From contig JANOFU010000049.1 in assembly GCA_031413815.1 (NCBI GenBank), positions 1 through 38,673 on the forward strand: 38,673 bases of DNA. Direction: 5' to 3'. The position numbers were made by a program, and so were the translations under genes. Below, one piece after another: positions 15,251-22,257 of this stretch. The DNA is from JAGVSR01 sp031413815 (GTDB taxonomy: Bacteria; Pseudomonadota; Alphaproteobacteria; Rhizobiales; Hyphomicrobiaceae). Under the pieces are notes generated by a model. It saw nothing but the letters and a program-made list of their open reading frames with translations, was not told the DNA's origin and did not search any database. Position 1 is the first letter of the stretch; every line of letters starts with the position of its first letter.

Positions 15251-15955
15251 TCAGGCCGGGACGGGTGCTTTGCGCACCTCGGCAAACCGGGCCTGCAGGT
15301 CGCACGGGTCAAGCTCGAGAGAGCCTGGTCCGCCCGAGAACTCAGGTGCCACCAGATGATTATTGTCGATCAGCCATACCAGCTTTGCCGACAGGAATGT
15401 CTCGACGGGGATGTCCATGGGCATCATGTTGCGCCATGGACCTTCCGTGCGGGCCACAGCTTCGCCGGCCTCGGACCAGCACGGCAGAATGAGAATGTCA
15501 GGCCGCGTCTGCGACACGACCATGGCGGGGCCATGAGCGTCTTCGAGCGTCCAGACGTGGCCGGTCTCGCGCGCCGATGCGATGAAATGATCAAGCGCCG
15601 CAAGCCGCAGCCGTTCGCCCAGATCAACAGGATCGAACTCGCCTTCGATGGGCTCCGAAGACCAATCAAGACCAACAAAGCGGCGGTGCTTCGCAAGACC
15701 CGGCAGCACGCCCGACGACACTTCGCCGAGGGTGAGCGTTTTGATCCGCGGATTGACAGCGACGACCGAGGCCCAACGGTCGGCATCCTCGCGGTTCGAC
15801 CACAACAGCGCGACCTCCCGCCCGCGAAACCGCTTAGACGGTACGCGCGCCAGACCTTCTTCGCCCGCCACCGCATAGATGTGCCGGGAGCGCATCACTT
15901 TCGCCAGAAAGCTGTCGCGTTGTTTGGTTTCGAGATTGAGCGGTGGAACGAGCAT
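15251..15955 (-). CDS. DUF2750-like protein with two related halves
   Basis: The 234-residue product appears to contain two copies of a DUF2750-type fold. The first half has LETKQRDSFLAKVMRSRHIY, then WSNREDADRWA. The second has LRLAALDHFIASARETGHVW, then PCWSEAGEAVA, FEVR-like ends and a shared pattern of helix, aromatic strand, W-S/E motif. The middle includes a region DPVDLGERL linking them. DUF2750 has no established function. It looks soluble. The ATG at 15955 has GGAGG 10 bases upstream. It lies 97 bases after the start of the ATP12 gap and 150 bases before pccB, all on the minus strand, so it could be a separate unit. The family call is by pattern only. Confidence 0.65.
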   Translation of the reverse strand: MLVPPLNLETKQRDSFLAKVMRSRHIYAVAGEEGLARVPSKRFRGREVALLWSNREDADRWASVVAVNPRIKTLTLGEVSSGVLPGLAKHRRFVGLDWSSEPIEGEFDPVDLGERLRLAALDHFIASARETGHVWTLEDAHGPAMVVSQTRPDILILPCWSEAGEAVARTEGPWRNMMPMDIPVETFLSAKLVWLIDNNHLVAPEFSGGPGSLELDPCDLQARFAEVRKAPVPA

Positions 15956-16052
15956 GAGGCCGGGTCCTCCCGGTTAAATGGCGTCCGTGGACGAAGGCTC
16001 CGACACTACACGGTTAATCATTTAGAAACGGCAAACGCGGGATCGCGGGCTG

Positions 16053-16832
16053 TCACTTGAGCGACGCCAGCAGCGTGCAAGCAGCGTCAAACTCGCGGCG
16101 GCGGAACTGCCGCCGGGCGGCCGCTTCTTCGTCCGGCCCCCATAAGGAGATTTGATAATCCTCATCAATGTGCGCCGCTGACCAGGTTGCATCGGACGAC
16201 AGGTGTCCACCGGCATGGGCGAGCGCCAGGAGCGCTGAGCCAGTGAGGGTAGTCAGAATGTGCAGGGCTGTCAGGCGAAACGGCTCATGAGGCTGTAGTG
16301 CTGACGCAATGGGATACAGCGCGGCGGCCGGCTGCTCGACCGGCATAACGCCTTCAACGACGGCAAAGCGCGCCCTCAAGGTTGTTTCGGCCCAGGCCAA
16401 TACGGGGTCCCAAGCTTTCGCCTGCAAGATGGCGAGATCACGCGGAGCTTCAGCGCGATAACACAGCAAATCGCTGCCCGCGAACGCCACGATATCAGCC
16501 GCGACAGCGTCGAGCGTTTCAGAAACGGCATCAATGGCGGTGTTGGCAAACCGCGTCAGTGGCATTGCGGCCGGATCGATGAATTTTTCCTGCGCCGACC
16601 ATTCTGCGGCAACTGCCTGCGCCAGCGCCCGCGTGGGCAGCATCAAGGCCCGCTTCTTCGGCGTCTTGACCTGCCGGCCATCCAGCAGGATCTGGAAGAA
16701 GGCGCCCTCGCGAACCGACACATCTTGATAGAACCGCTTGGGCAGCGGCTGACGCATGGTGTCGGTGATCGGCCCTTTGGGCGCCCCGCTCGGAGCATTC
16801 CTGGGAGGTGACCCATTGGCCTCTCCGCTCAC
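16053..16832 (-). CDS. ATP12 family chaperone
   Basis: In mitochondria Atp12 helps assemble the alpha subunit into F1-ATPase, and alphaproteobacteria keep a homologue. The 259-residue product shows the family pattern: KRFYQDVSVREG, FFQILLDGRQVKTPKKRALMLP, AVAAEWSAQ, AMPLTRFANTAID, DLLCYRAE and WDPVLAW. The C-terminal part AHIDEDYQISLWGPDEEA is the conserved acidic end. I chose the GTG that overlaps the HAD stop by 4 bases (GTGA), since coupled overlaps run through this cluster. The ATG 75 bases further in (MRQPLPKRFYQ) is a possible alternative. No atp genes are nearby. Confidence 0.92.
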   Translation of the reverse strand: MSGEANGSPPRNAPSGAPKGPITDTMRQPLPKRFYQDVSVREGAFFQILLDGRQVKTPKKRALMLPTRALAQAVAAEWSAQEKFIDPAAMPLTRFANTAIDAVSETLDAVAADIVAFAGSDLLCYRAEAPRDLAILQAKAWDPVLAWAETTLRARFAVVEGVMPVEQPAAALYPIASALQPHEPFRLTALHILTTLTGSALLALAHAGGHLSSDATWSAAHIDEDYQISLWGPDEEAAARRQFRRREFDAACTLLASLK

Positions 16833-17509
16833 GACGCCTGCTCCAAGGACTGCAGTTGCTGGCTGAGCACCGGCAGAAGCTGTGCGCTATCATCGATCAC
16901 CAGCTGTGCGCCTGCGCCGTGCAGATCTGCAGCCGGGTGATACCCCCACGCAACGCCAACCGCGCGTGCGCCAGCACTCCGCGCCATGTCCATGTCATAG
17001 GTCGTGTCGCCGATCATTAGCGTCTGGTGTGGGGTGACGCCGGCTTCCAAAATCGCTGCCAGAAGCATCGCCGGATCGGGCTTGGAGGGATGCGTGTCCG
17101 CCGTCTGAATGGTGGTGAAATGCCCTGAGAACCCTTCGCGCTCCAGCACCGCAGCAACGCCACGGCGGGATTTGCCAGTGGCGATGCCCAGAACCACGCC
17201 GTCACGCTGGACGAGGGTCTCGATGGCCTCGCGCACACCCGGGTAAAGCGGCTCTCGATGCGCCGGGTCAGCCCTCAGTTCGCCGAACGCGACCTTGTAA
17301 CTTTCGGCCAGTTCCTCGACCGTGCTGCGATCTACGTCCGGCAAGAGCCGCGAGACGGCCGTTGTCAGCGACAATCCAACCACCGAGAGAACCGCATTAC
17401 GCGAGGCGGTTTTGCGTCCGGCGCGCTTGAACGCCATGTCCATTGCGGCAACGATCATGTGCTGGCTATCGACCAGTGTACCGTCGCAATCAAACACAAC
17501 CAACTTCAA
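16829..17509 (-). CDS. HAD-superfamily phosphatase, phosphoglycolate phosphatase-like
   Basis: HAD phosphatases use an aspartyl-phosphate intermediate. Motif I is VFDCDGT with nucleophile Asp7 and acid/base Asp9. Motif II is the threonine in GIATGKSR, motif III the lysine in PSKPDPAM, and motif IV MIGDTTYDMDMA. The helical cap (about 17-85) is that of the Gph/PGP group, but substrate cannot be told from sequence. At 226 residues it has normal length. It starts at TTG, overlapping the upstream gene stop by 4 bases (TTGA), and overlaps ATP12 by 4 bases at its end. The pairing of RluC-type synthase, HAD phosphatase and ATP12 is common in related genomes. Confidence 0.9.
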   Translation of the reverse strand: MKLVVFDCDGTLVDSQHMIVAAMDMAFKRAGRKTASRNAVLSVVGLSLTTAVSRLLPDVDRSTVEELAESYKVAFGELRADPAHREPLYPGVREAIETLVQRDGVVLGIATGKSRRGVAAVLEREGFSGHFTTIQTADTHPSKPDPAMLLAAILEAGVTPHQTLMIGDTTYDMDMARSAGARAVGVAWGYHPAADLHGAGAQLVIDDSAQLLPVLSQQLQSLEQAS

Positions 17510-17736
17510 CGATTTTGCTCCAGACGCCGCTCAAGCCGTTCGATCCGCTGTTCGCGGGCTTCGGCCATTGCCCCGATCAGCACCGCTCGCCGCTCGGTCT
17601 CAGAATACAGCTCACCGACAACAAGGCCATAGGACCGGCCCAACAGGCCGCAGTATTGCCGCGCGATCAGGCGTGGAATTGTGACAAGCGCGGCGATCAG
17701 CACACCGCAGAGTGCGAGAAGGACGGGATAGCTCAT
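17506..17736 (-). CDS. Tiny membrane protein with charged C-terminal helix
   Basis: I do not recognise a named family. The 76-residue product has one N-terminal membrane segment (YPVLLALCGVLIAALVTI) and then a helix ending in a heptad-like, charged stretch (REQRIERLERRLEQNR). The ATG at 17736 shares its A with the stop of the gene before it (TGATG). Its own stop overlaps the TTG of the HAD gene. The tight coupling shows it is a true member of the operon. It resembles its neighbour in layout (one membrane segment plus coiled coil), so the two may form a complex. Confidence 0.75.
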   Translation of the reverse strand: MSYPVLLALCGVLIAALVTIPRLIARQYCGLLGRSYGLVVGELYSETERRAVLIGAMAEAREQRIERLERRLEQNR

Positions 17737-18014
17737 CACCGGCCGGCCGCTCCGCTGGCACCACCCGCCGATGAGGACCGCCGGGTCGTCTCGAGCCGCT
17801 GGAGGCGCGTTTCCTGGTCCCGGACGATTTTTTCCAGAAGGTCGTTCTGGCGGCGCATTTCGGCAATGTGCTCTTCCAGCATGACGCCGTGGGTTTTGCC
17901 GCTCTTACCAGTATACACCGACTGGCTGCGTAGCGCGAACACCGCAAAGACCGTGATCAACACCAGCACGGGCAGCCAATTGACCAAAAGCCCGATCAGG
18001 TCGCCGCTCAGCAT
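17736..18014 (-). CDS. Tiny membrane protein with coiled coil
   Basis: This product of about 92 residues has one membrane segment (LIGLLVNWLPVLVLITVFAV) near its N terminus. A basic linker follows, then a coiled coil (EEHIAEMRRQNDLLEKIV continuing DQETRLQRLETT) and a Ser/Gly/Ala tail. I chose the ATG at 18014 because AGGGG sits 6 bases upstream; an ATG at 18020 is too close to it. It lies 28 bases after the pseudouridine synthase stop. I do not recognise the family. It may be a membrane scaffold together with the next gene. Confidence 0.75.
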   Translation of the reverse strand: MLSGDLIGLLVNWLPVLVLITVFAVFALRSQSVYTGKSGKTHGVMLEEHIAEMRRQNDLLEKIVRDQETRLQRLETTRRSSSAGGASGAAGR

Positions 18015-18042
18015 ATCCATCCCCTGTTCTATCAAAAACGAG

Positions 18043-19053
18043 TCAGTCGCCGTCAGCAGAGTACTTCTTTGCGTCGAGTCCCAAAAGTTCCCAGGTCTGA
18101 AGCATGTGTGGAGGAAGGGGGGCTGTGATGTCGATTTTTTGCTGGCGCGTGGGGTGAGGGATGATCAGACGGCGGGCGTGGAGGTGGAGCTTCGCCTCCA
18201 TATTCTCGGCTGGAAGGTCCAATCCGCCGGGGTATTTGTTATCCCCGACGATGGGCGTGCCGATAATGTGCATGTGGGCGCGGAGCTGGTGCTGGCGGCC
18301 GGTGACCGGCTTCAGCGAAACCCAGGCCGCTTTCCGGCCGACCCGGTCGATAACACTGTAGTGAGTGGTTGCGTGCATCGCTTCTTTTTGTTCGCCCGCC
18401 ATGGCCTTGCGCACCCGGTCGCCGTCGGGACTTGTGTCCTTGACCAGCGCGGCCTCGATTTTGCCTTGCACGGGATAGGGCACGCCTTTGACGAGTGCCC
18501 AGTACGTCTTGGCCGCCGACCGGGTCTGGAACGTGCGGCCGAGCTTAGCGGCGGCAGTGCGGGTTTTGGCGACCAGGAGAACGCCGGTGGTGTCGCGATC
18601 AATGCGGTGCACCAGCCGGGGCCGGTCCCCCCCGAAGCGGTCGGCCATGCCGGCCAGAATGCCGTCAATATGCCGCTTGGTGCCCGTGCCGCCCTGGACC
18701 GCAATACCGAATGGCTTGTTGAGGACCAGAATGTCATCATCCTCATAGAGGATCATTTTTTCGATGAAATCGCGGTCGGCCTTCGACACGCCAAGCGGCG
18801 CCTTCAATCCCGTTGGCACGGTCTTGGGCGTGCGCACAATCGCGGGAACGCGCACTTCCGCACCTGCGATCAATCGATCATTGGCCTGCGCCCGCTTGGA
18901 ATCGACGCGGATCTGCCCGGAGCGCAGCAGCTTTTGCAGATACGTGAAACCGACTTCAGGAAAATGCGCACGCATCCACCGGTCAAGCCGCATGTCGGCT
19001 TCGTCGCGGCCGACGCGGATCGTTTCGAGTTTTGAGTTTGTGGCGTCTGTCAT
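18043..19053 (-). CDS. RluC/RluD-family ribosomal large subunit pseudouridine synthase
   Basis: The enzyme isomerises specific uridines of 23S rRNA to pseudouridine. The 336-residue product has an N-terminal S4 RNA-binding domain (MRLDRWMRAHFPEVGFTYLQ, with LLRSGQIRVD) and a catalytic domain. The signature is HRIDRDTTGVLL, with the catalytic Asp in the position of HRLDxxTSG. KTYWALVKG, KPVTGRQHQLRAHM and GDNKYPGG follow, as in RluC. I chose the ATG at 19053, which overlaps the crcB stop by 4 bases (ATGA); upstream sequence is not protein-like. RluC rather than RluD is likely from the spacing of motifs, but the target uridines cannot be assigned. Confidence 0.9.
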   Translation of the reverse strand: MTDATNSKLETIRVGRDEADMRLDRWMRAHFPEVGFTYLQKLLRSGQIRVDSKRAQANDRLIAGAEVRVPAIVRTPKTVPTGLKAPLGVSKADRDFIEKMILYEDDDILVLNKPFGIAVQGGTGTKRHIDGILAGMADRFGGDRPRLVHRIDRDTTGVLLVAKTRTAAAKLGRTFQTRSAAKTYWALVKGVPYPVQGKIEAALVKDTSPDGDRVRKAMAGEQKEAMHATTHYSVIDRVGRKAAWVSLKPVTGRQHQLRAHMHIIGTPIVGDNKYPGGLDLPAENMEAKLHLHARRLIIPHPTRQQKIDITAPLPPHMLQTWELLGLDAKKYSADGD

Positions 19054-19442
19054 GTCAGCAATGTCCGACCAAGCCAGAGCCCCGCGATGAGCGCAATAAG
19101 CGACAGAACAACCGAGCCGACAGTGTAGATTGCAGCCAAGCCTATCGAGCGATCTGCGTAAAGCCCCAACAAATCGAGCGAGAAGGCCGAGAACGTCGTG
19201 AACCCTCCCAAGATGCCCGTCGCGAGAAATGTGCGCCACTCAGCCGACCCTCCGAGCCGCTCTCCAACCAACACACAAACCAATCCCATCAAGAACCCGC
19301 CCACCACATTGACAGTCAATGTCGCCCAAGGGAACACCATGACCCCGCGCACAATGTCGGGGCCGGCAAAAGCCTGATTGATCAGGTGGCGCAACCCCGC
19401 CCCGATGGCTCCGCCCACTGAGGCGAGCAGCAGCAATTTCAT
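19050..19442 (-). CDS. crcB: CrcB/Fluc fluoride ion channel
   Basis: CrcB forms dual-topology dimers that export fluoride across the inner membrane. The 130-residue product has four membrane segments. It carries GGAIGAGLRHLI at the N terminus, NVVGGFLMGL in the second segment and the pore signature GILGGFTTFSAFSLD in the third. The ATG at 19442 has GAGGA at good spacing; a TTG 12 bases earlier belongs to the ribosome-binding site. No fluoride riboswitch was found upstream, only a short AGCCC/GGGCT hairpin at 19455-19471. Its stop overlaps the pseudouridine synthase start, so it probably heads the operon. Confidence 0.95.
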   Translation of the reverse strand: MKLLLLASVGGAIGAGLRHLINQAFAGPDIVRGVMVFPWATLTVNVVGGFLMGLVCVLVGERLGGSAEWRTFLATGILGGFTTFSAFSLDLLGLYADRSIGLAAIYTVGSVVLSLIALIAGLWLGRTLLT

Positions 19443-19530
19443 TGGTGTCCTCAAAGCCCTTGATTTGGGCTCATATAGCGTCCCATGGACCGGAAGTGCA
19501 AAGCCTCACTCGGGCGCGCTTGCATTCTGG

Positions 19531-19767
19531 TTAGTCCTGGCGGGCATCCCGCCGTAACGAGCCGCCCAGCGCCCAGCCGATCGTCCAACCAATAAGCATG
19601 CCGAGCAGATTGGTGCCCATAAACACGGCCGTGTGCAGGTCGCCAACCTGATCGGGGCTGTCAAACTTCATTTGATCAACGACCCAGCTCGCAACCGGTC
19701 CGCTTAGAAAAACCGCTGTTGCGGCCGCGACCGAGATGGCGAAAATCATGGCAACCAAGTAGCGCAT
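19531..19767 (-). CDS. Small two-segment membrane protein
   Basis: I do not recognise a named family. The 78-residue product has membrane segments at about 2-22 (YLVAMIFAISVAAATAVFL) and 48-68 (NLLGMLIGWTIGWALGG), with a short polar loop between (DSPDQVGDLH) and a basic C-terminal end. GGAGG lies 5 bases before the ATG at 19767, and the upstream frame is not protein-like. It is 91 bases downstream of the amidase gene on the same strand and 88 bases before crcB. An immunity role for the amidase is conceivable, but it does not look like the known soluble Tai4 proteins. Confidence 0.7.
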   Translation of the reverse strand: MRYLVAMIFAISVAAATAVFLSGPVASWVVDQMKFDSPDQVGDLHTAVFMGTNLLGMLIGWTIGWALGGSLRRDARQD

Positions 19768-19858
19768 AGGGTCCTCCGGAAGCGCAAGCGGCCGATTTAA
19801 AGTTACCTTCGGATTGTTCAACTCCGATGGCGGCACTCCGCTCCGCAATTCGAAACAA

Positions 19859-20404
19859 TTATTTCACTTCCCAGAACCAGATCTCTCCGGCCTCAGCGTA
19901 GTTCGAGTAGTAGCCCATCCACGAGAACCACTCCATCAGCCACTTGGCCGAAGAGCGGTACCCGTTCCAGACGTCAATGTGGTCGCCGGTAGCGCGGCCA
20001 TCATCTGTCGACCGGCGCCAATAGTCTTGGATGAAGATGATGCCAGTCCGGCCGAAAATTTTGGGATAGAACTGCGCGGCATCGGCACCTGAGAACTTTT
20101 CAACCGGTCCGACCCCTTCGATCTTCGCCTTGTTGATCGCGTTGGCAAGCTGGCTGGCGTTGATGAAATGCATGTCTTCACGAGGGTGCACGGCACAGTG
20201 CGAGCAGCCTGCGATTTGTGCCGGCTGGACGCCCGCGCGGCGCAAGGCGACGCCCATGCGGATGGCGCACTGATTGGAAAAAATAGGGAAACCTTCGCCG
20301 ACCTGTTTGCCTTCCAGATTGGTCAGCTCATAAGGCGCAATGCAGGGCGTCTGCACGCTCTCATTGATCGGGTGTCCGAACCACAGGTCCCTGAACTCGA
20401 GCAT
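19859..20404 (-). CDS. Tae4-type peptidoglycan amidase (type VI secretion amidase effector 4 family)
   Basis: Tae4 enzymes are papain-like NlpC/P60-related amidases that cut the D-Glu to mDAP bond of peptidoglycan and kill rival cells. The 181-residue product has the family catalytic sites: Cys46 in FSNQCAIRMGVAL, and His142 with Asp144 in GDHIDVWNG. It also has FGRTGIIFIQDYW before the histidine and the closing EIWFWEV strand. I chose the ATG at 20404, with GGAG 8 bases upstream. There is no signal peptide, as expected for a secreted effector delivered by a machine. No type VI genes or recognisable Tai4 immunity gene are in the window. It may be an orphan effector, or a household enzyme of the same fold. 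Two extra Cys (in GCSHCAVH) are notable. Confidence 0.85.
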   Translation of the reverse strand: MLEFRDLWFGHPINESVQTPCIAPYELTNLEGKQVGEGFPIFSNQCAIRMGVALRRAGVQPAQIAGCSHCAVHPREDMHFINASQLANAINKAKIEGVGPVEKFSGADAAQFYPKIFGRTGIIFIQDYWRRSTDDGRATGDHIDVWNGYRSSAKWLMEWFSWMGYYSNYAEAGEIWFWEVK

Positions 20405-20439
20405 CAACACGTCTCCGGGTCACGCAAACACTATTTGAC

Positions 20440-20507
20440 GGCTACCGCAGGGACTATAGGCCAGGGCCGGGCCGCTTGACCAGATGGGGTTATCCCTGCC
20501 GTTAGCC
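20440..20507 (-). repeat. Imperfect long inverted repeat after rarA
   Basis: GGCTACCGCAGGGA (20440-20453) and TCCCTGCCGTTAGCC (20493-20507) pair over about 14 bases with small mismatches. The right arm includes the rarA stop codon. It could serve as the end of the rarA transcript ahead of the amidase gene. In the loop, TATAGT at about 20453-20458 on the minus strand might be a -10 element for the amidase gene, with a weak -35. Confidence 0.35.
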
Positions 20508-21812
20508 ACGCTCTTTGCGCAGTTTTGCCCAATAGTCCAACCGTTTACGGATCTCTCTCTCAAAGCCGCGCTCCGGCGGATCATAGTATTGCGGCCGCCG
20601 CCTGAAATCATCGGGAAAGTAGTTCTGGCCCGAGAACGCATCTGGCGCATCGTGGTCGTAGCGGTAATCCGAACCGTAACCTTCGTCTTCCATCAGCTTC
20701 GTCGGCGCATTGAGGATGGCCTTTGGCGGGCTCAATGACCCGTGCTCCTTGGCGGCCCGCATGGCCGCCTTGAACGCCACGTAGTTGGCGTTCGATTTGG
20801 GCGCTGTTGCGAGATAGATCACGGCTTGGGACAGTGCCAGTTCGCCTTCGGGCGACCCCAGAAAATCGTATGCATCCTTCGCAGCATTGCAGACAACCAG
20901 CGCCTGCGGATCGGCCAAACCGATATCCTCAACCGCCATACGCACGAGGCGGCGCGCCAGGAACAGCCGGTCCTCGCCTCCATCGAGCATCCGGCAAAAG
21001 TAGTAGAGCGCCGCATCAGGGTCCGACCCGCGCACGCACTTATGCAACGCCGAGATTAGATTATAATGACCTTCGCGGCCCTTATCGTAAAGCGGTGCGC
21101 GCCGCTGCACAATCTTGACCAGCGCCTCGCGGTTGATCGGTTTTGCACCTTCAGCCACCGCGCTGAACACGTCTTCGGCCAGATTGATCATGGTGCGGCC
21201 GTCGCCGTCAGCCATGCCTTTGAGAGCGTCGCGTGCGTCCGCGTCGAGCGGAAGTCCACGCGCCATCTCGGCTTCCGCGCGCGCAATGAGATCGTCGAGT
21301 GCCGTGTCGTCGAGTCGGTTCAGCGTCAGCACCGTTGCACGCGATAGAAGCGCAGCATTCAATTCAAATGATGGGTTCTCAGTGGTCGCTCCGACCAGCG
21401 TGATGGTGCCGTCTTCCATGTGCGGCAGGAAGCTATCCTGCTGCGACCGGTTGAAACGATGAATCTCGTCGATGAACAGCAGCGTGCCCTTGCCCTGCTC
21501 GCGCGATAGCCTGGCGCGATCAAATGCTTTGCGAAGGTCCGCGACGCCTGAAAAAATCGCCGACAGCTGTTCGAAGGCCAACTTCGTTTCGCCCGCCAAC
21601 AGCCGCGCGATCGTTGTCTTGCCGCAACCCGGTGGGCCCCACAGAACGAGGCTCGGGATACGCCCGGATGCCAGCAGGCGAGTTAGTGTCCCGTCAGGAC
21701 CCACGATGTGGGGTTGCCCTGCAACCTCGGCCAACGACTTCGGCCGCAGCCGGTCCGCCAACGGGCGCGGGGCAGCCTTCTCCAATCCAGCGGCTTCAAA
21801 CAGGTTGCTCAC
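20502..21812 (-). CDS. rarA: RarA (MgsA), replication-associated recombination AAA+ ATPase
   Basis: RarA is a clamp-loader-like AAA+ protein that acts at stalled replication forks. The 436-residue product has LADRLRPKSLAEVAGQ at the N terminus and Walker A GPPGCGKT at 59-66. Walker B is LLFIDEIHRF, sensor 1 is VGATTENPSFELN, and the arginine finger lies in ALLSRATV. The C-terminal tetramerisation region contains GSDPDAALYYFCRMLDGGED and the family end GYGSDYRYDHD. The start is a GTG overlapping the stop of the membrane gene by 4 bases (GTGA); the longer upstream frame is not protein-like. The linkage to degP and the ribosomal cluster is typical of Rhizobiales. Confidence 0.95.
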   Translation of the reverse strand: MSNLFEAAGLEKAAPRPLADRLRPKSLAEVAGQPHIVGPDGTLTRLLASGRIPSLVLWGPPGCGKTTIARLLAGETKLAFEQLSAIFSGVADLRKAFDRARLSREQGKGTLLFIDEIHRFNRSQQDSFLPHMEDGTITLVGATTENPSFELNAALLSRATVLTLNRLDDTALDDLIARAEAEMARGLPLDADARDALKGMADGDGRTMINLAEDVFSAVAEGAKPINREALVKIVQRRAPLYDKGREGHYNLISALHKCVRGSDPDAALYYFCRMLDGGEDRLFLARRLVRMAVEDIGLADPQALVVCNAAKDAYDFLGSPEGELALSQAVIYLATAPKSNANYVAFKAAMRAAKEHGSLSPPKAILNAPTKLMEDEGYGSDYRYDHDAPDAFSGQNYFPDDFRRRPQYYDPPERGFEREIRKRLDYWAKLRKERG

Positions 21813-22219
21813 GACGGCCCGCTCTCTGTGTGACGGCGCGCCAGCAGCATAGGCATCGCGGCGAACAGAAGGAAGATGGCCATTGCAAAGGCACCGACCG
21901 GCGTTGTGAAGCTGGCGAGCCACTGCGCGAAGCTCCACCCCCGTGCTAGGTACGCGGTCACGGCTTCCATGACCATCAGCAGGCCAAATGCGGTGGCTCC
22001 CATAGCGATTCGCGTGGTCCGGCCGTTGGCGACAAGAAACCAGCCGATGACCCATCGCGCGGCGAGGATCATCGCGACGATCATCACGGGCGCCTCAATC
22101 GCGGTCGCAGTGAGCGGACCAACTTGGGGTTCAAGCACCAGTTGACGGATCGGGCCAAACACGGCGCCAACGGCAAACGTTAGAGCGAAATACAGCGCAC
22201 CCGCTTTAATGGCGACCAT
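21809..22219 (-). CDS. Conserved four-segment membrane protein
   Basis: I do not recognise a function. The 136-residue product has about four membrane segments (ALYFALTFAVGAVFGPIR; IEAPVMIVAMILAARWVIG; RIAMGATAFGLLMVMEAVTA; PVGAFAMAIFLLFAAMPML). Conserved-looking polar spots are GPIRQLVLEP and the EAP at the second segment. The ATG at 22219 lies 38 bases after the degP stop. The upstream frame overlaps degP and is not protein-like. It overlaps rarA by 4 bases, so degP, this gene and rarA are probably one operon. Confidence 0.8.
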   Translation of the reverse strand: MVAIKAGALYFALTFAVGAVFGPIRQLVLEPQVGPLTATAIEAPVMIVAMILAARWVIGWFLVANGRTTRIAMGATAFGLLMVMEAVTAYLARGWSFAQWLASFTTPVGAFAMAIFLLFAAMPMLLARRHTESGPS

Positions 22220-22257
22220 CCTGCTCGTCCCGTCTGCCCACGATCGAAGGTCTCCAC

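Noticed and set aside
19443..19530. Possible fluoride riboswitch upstream of crcB
   Set aside because: I looked for the GGCGAUGG and GUUCGCC words and the CUGAUG end on the minus strand and did not find them; there is only a short AGCCC/GGGCT hairpin near the ribosome-binding site.
19859..20404. A complete type VI secretion locus around the amidase
   Set aside because: No tss, hcp or vgrG gene is present in the neighbouring 10 kb on either side.
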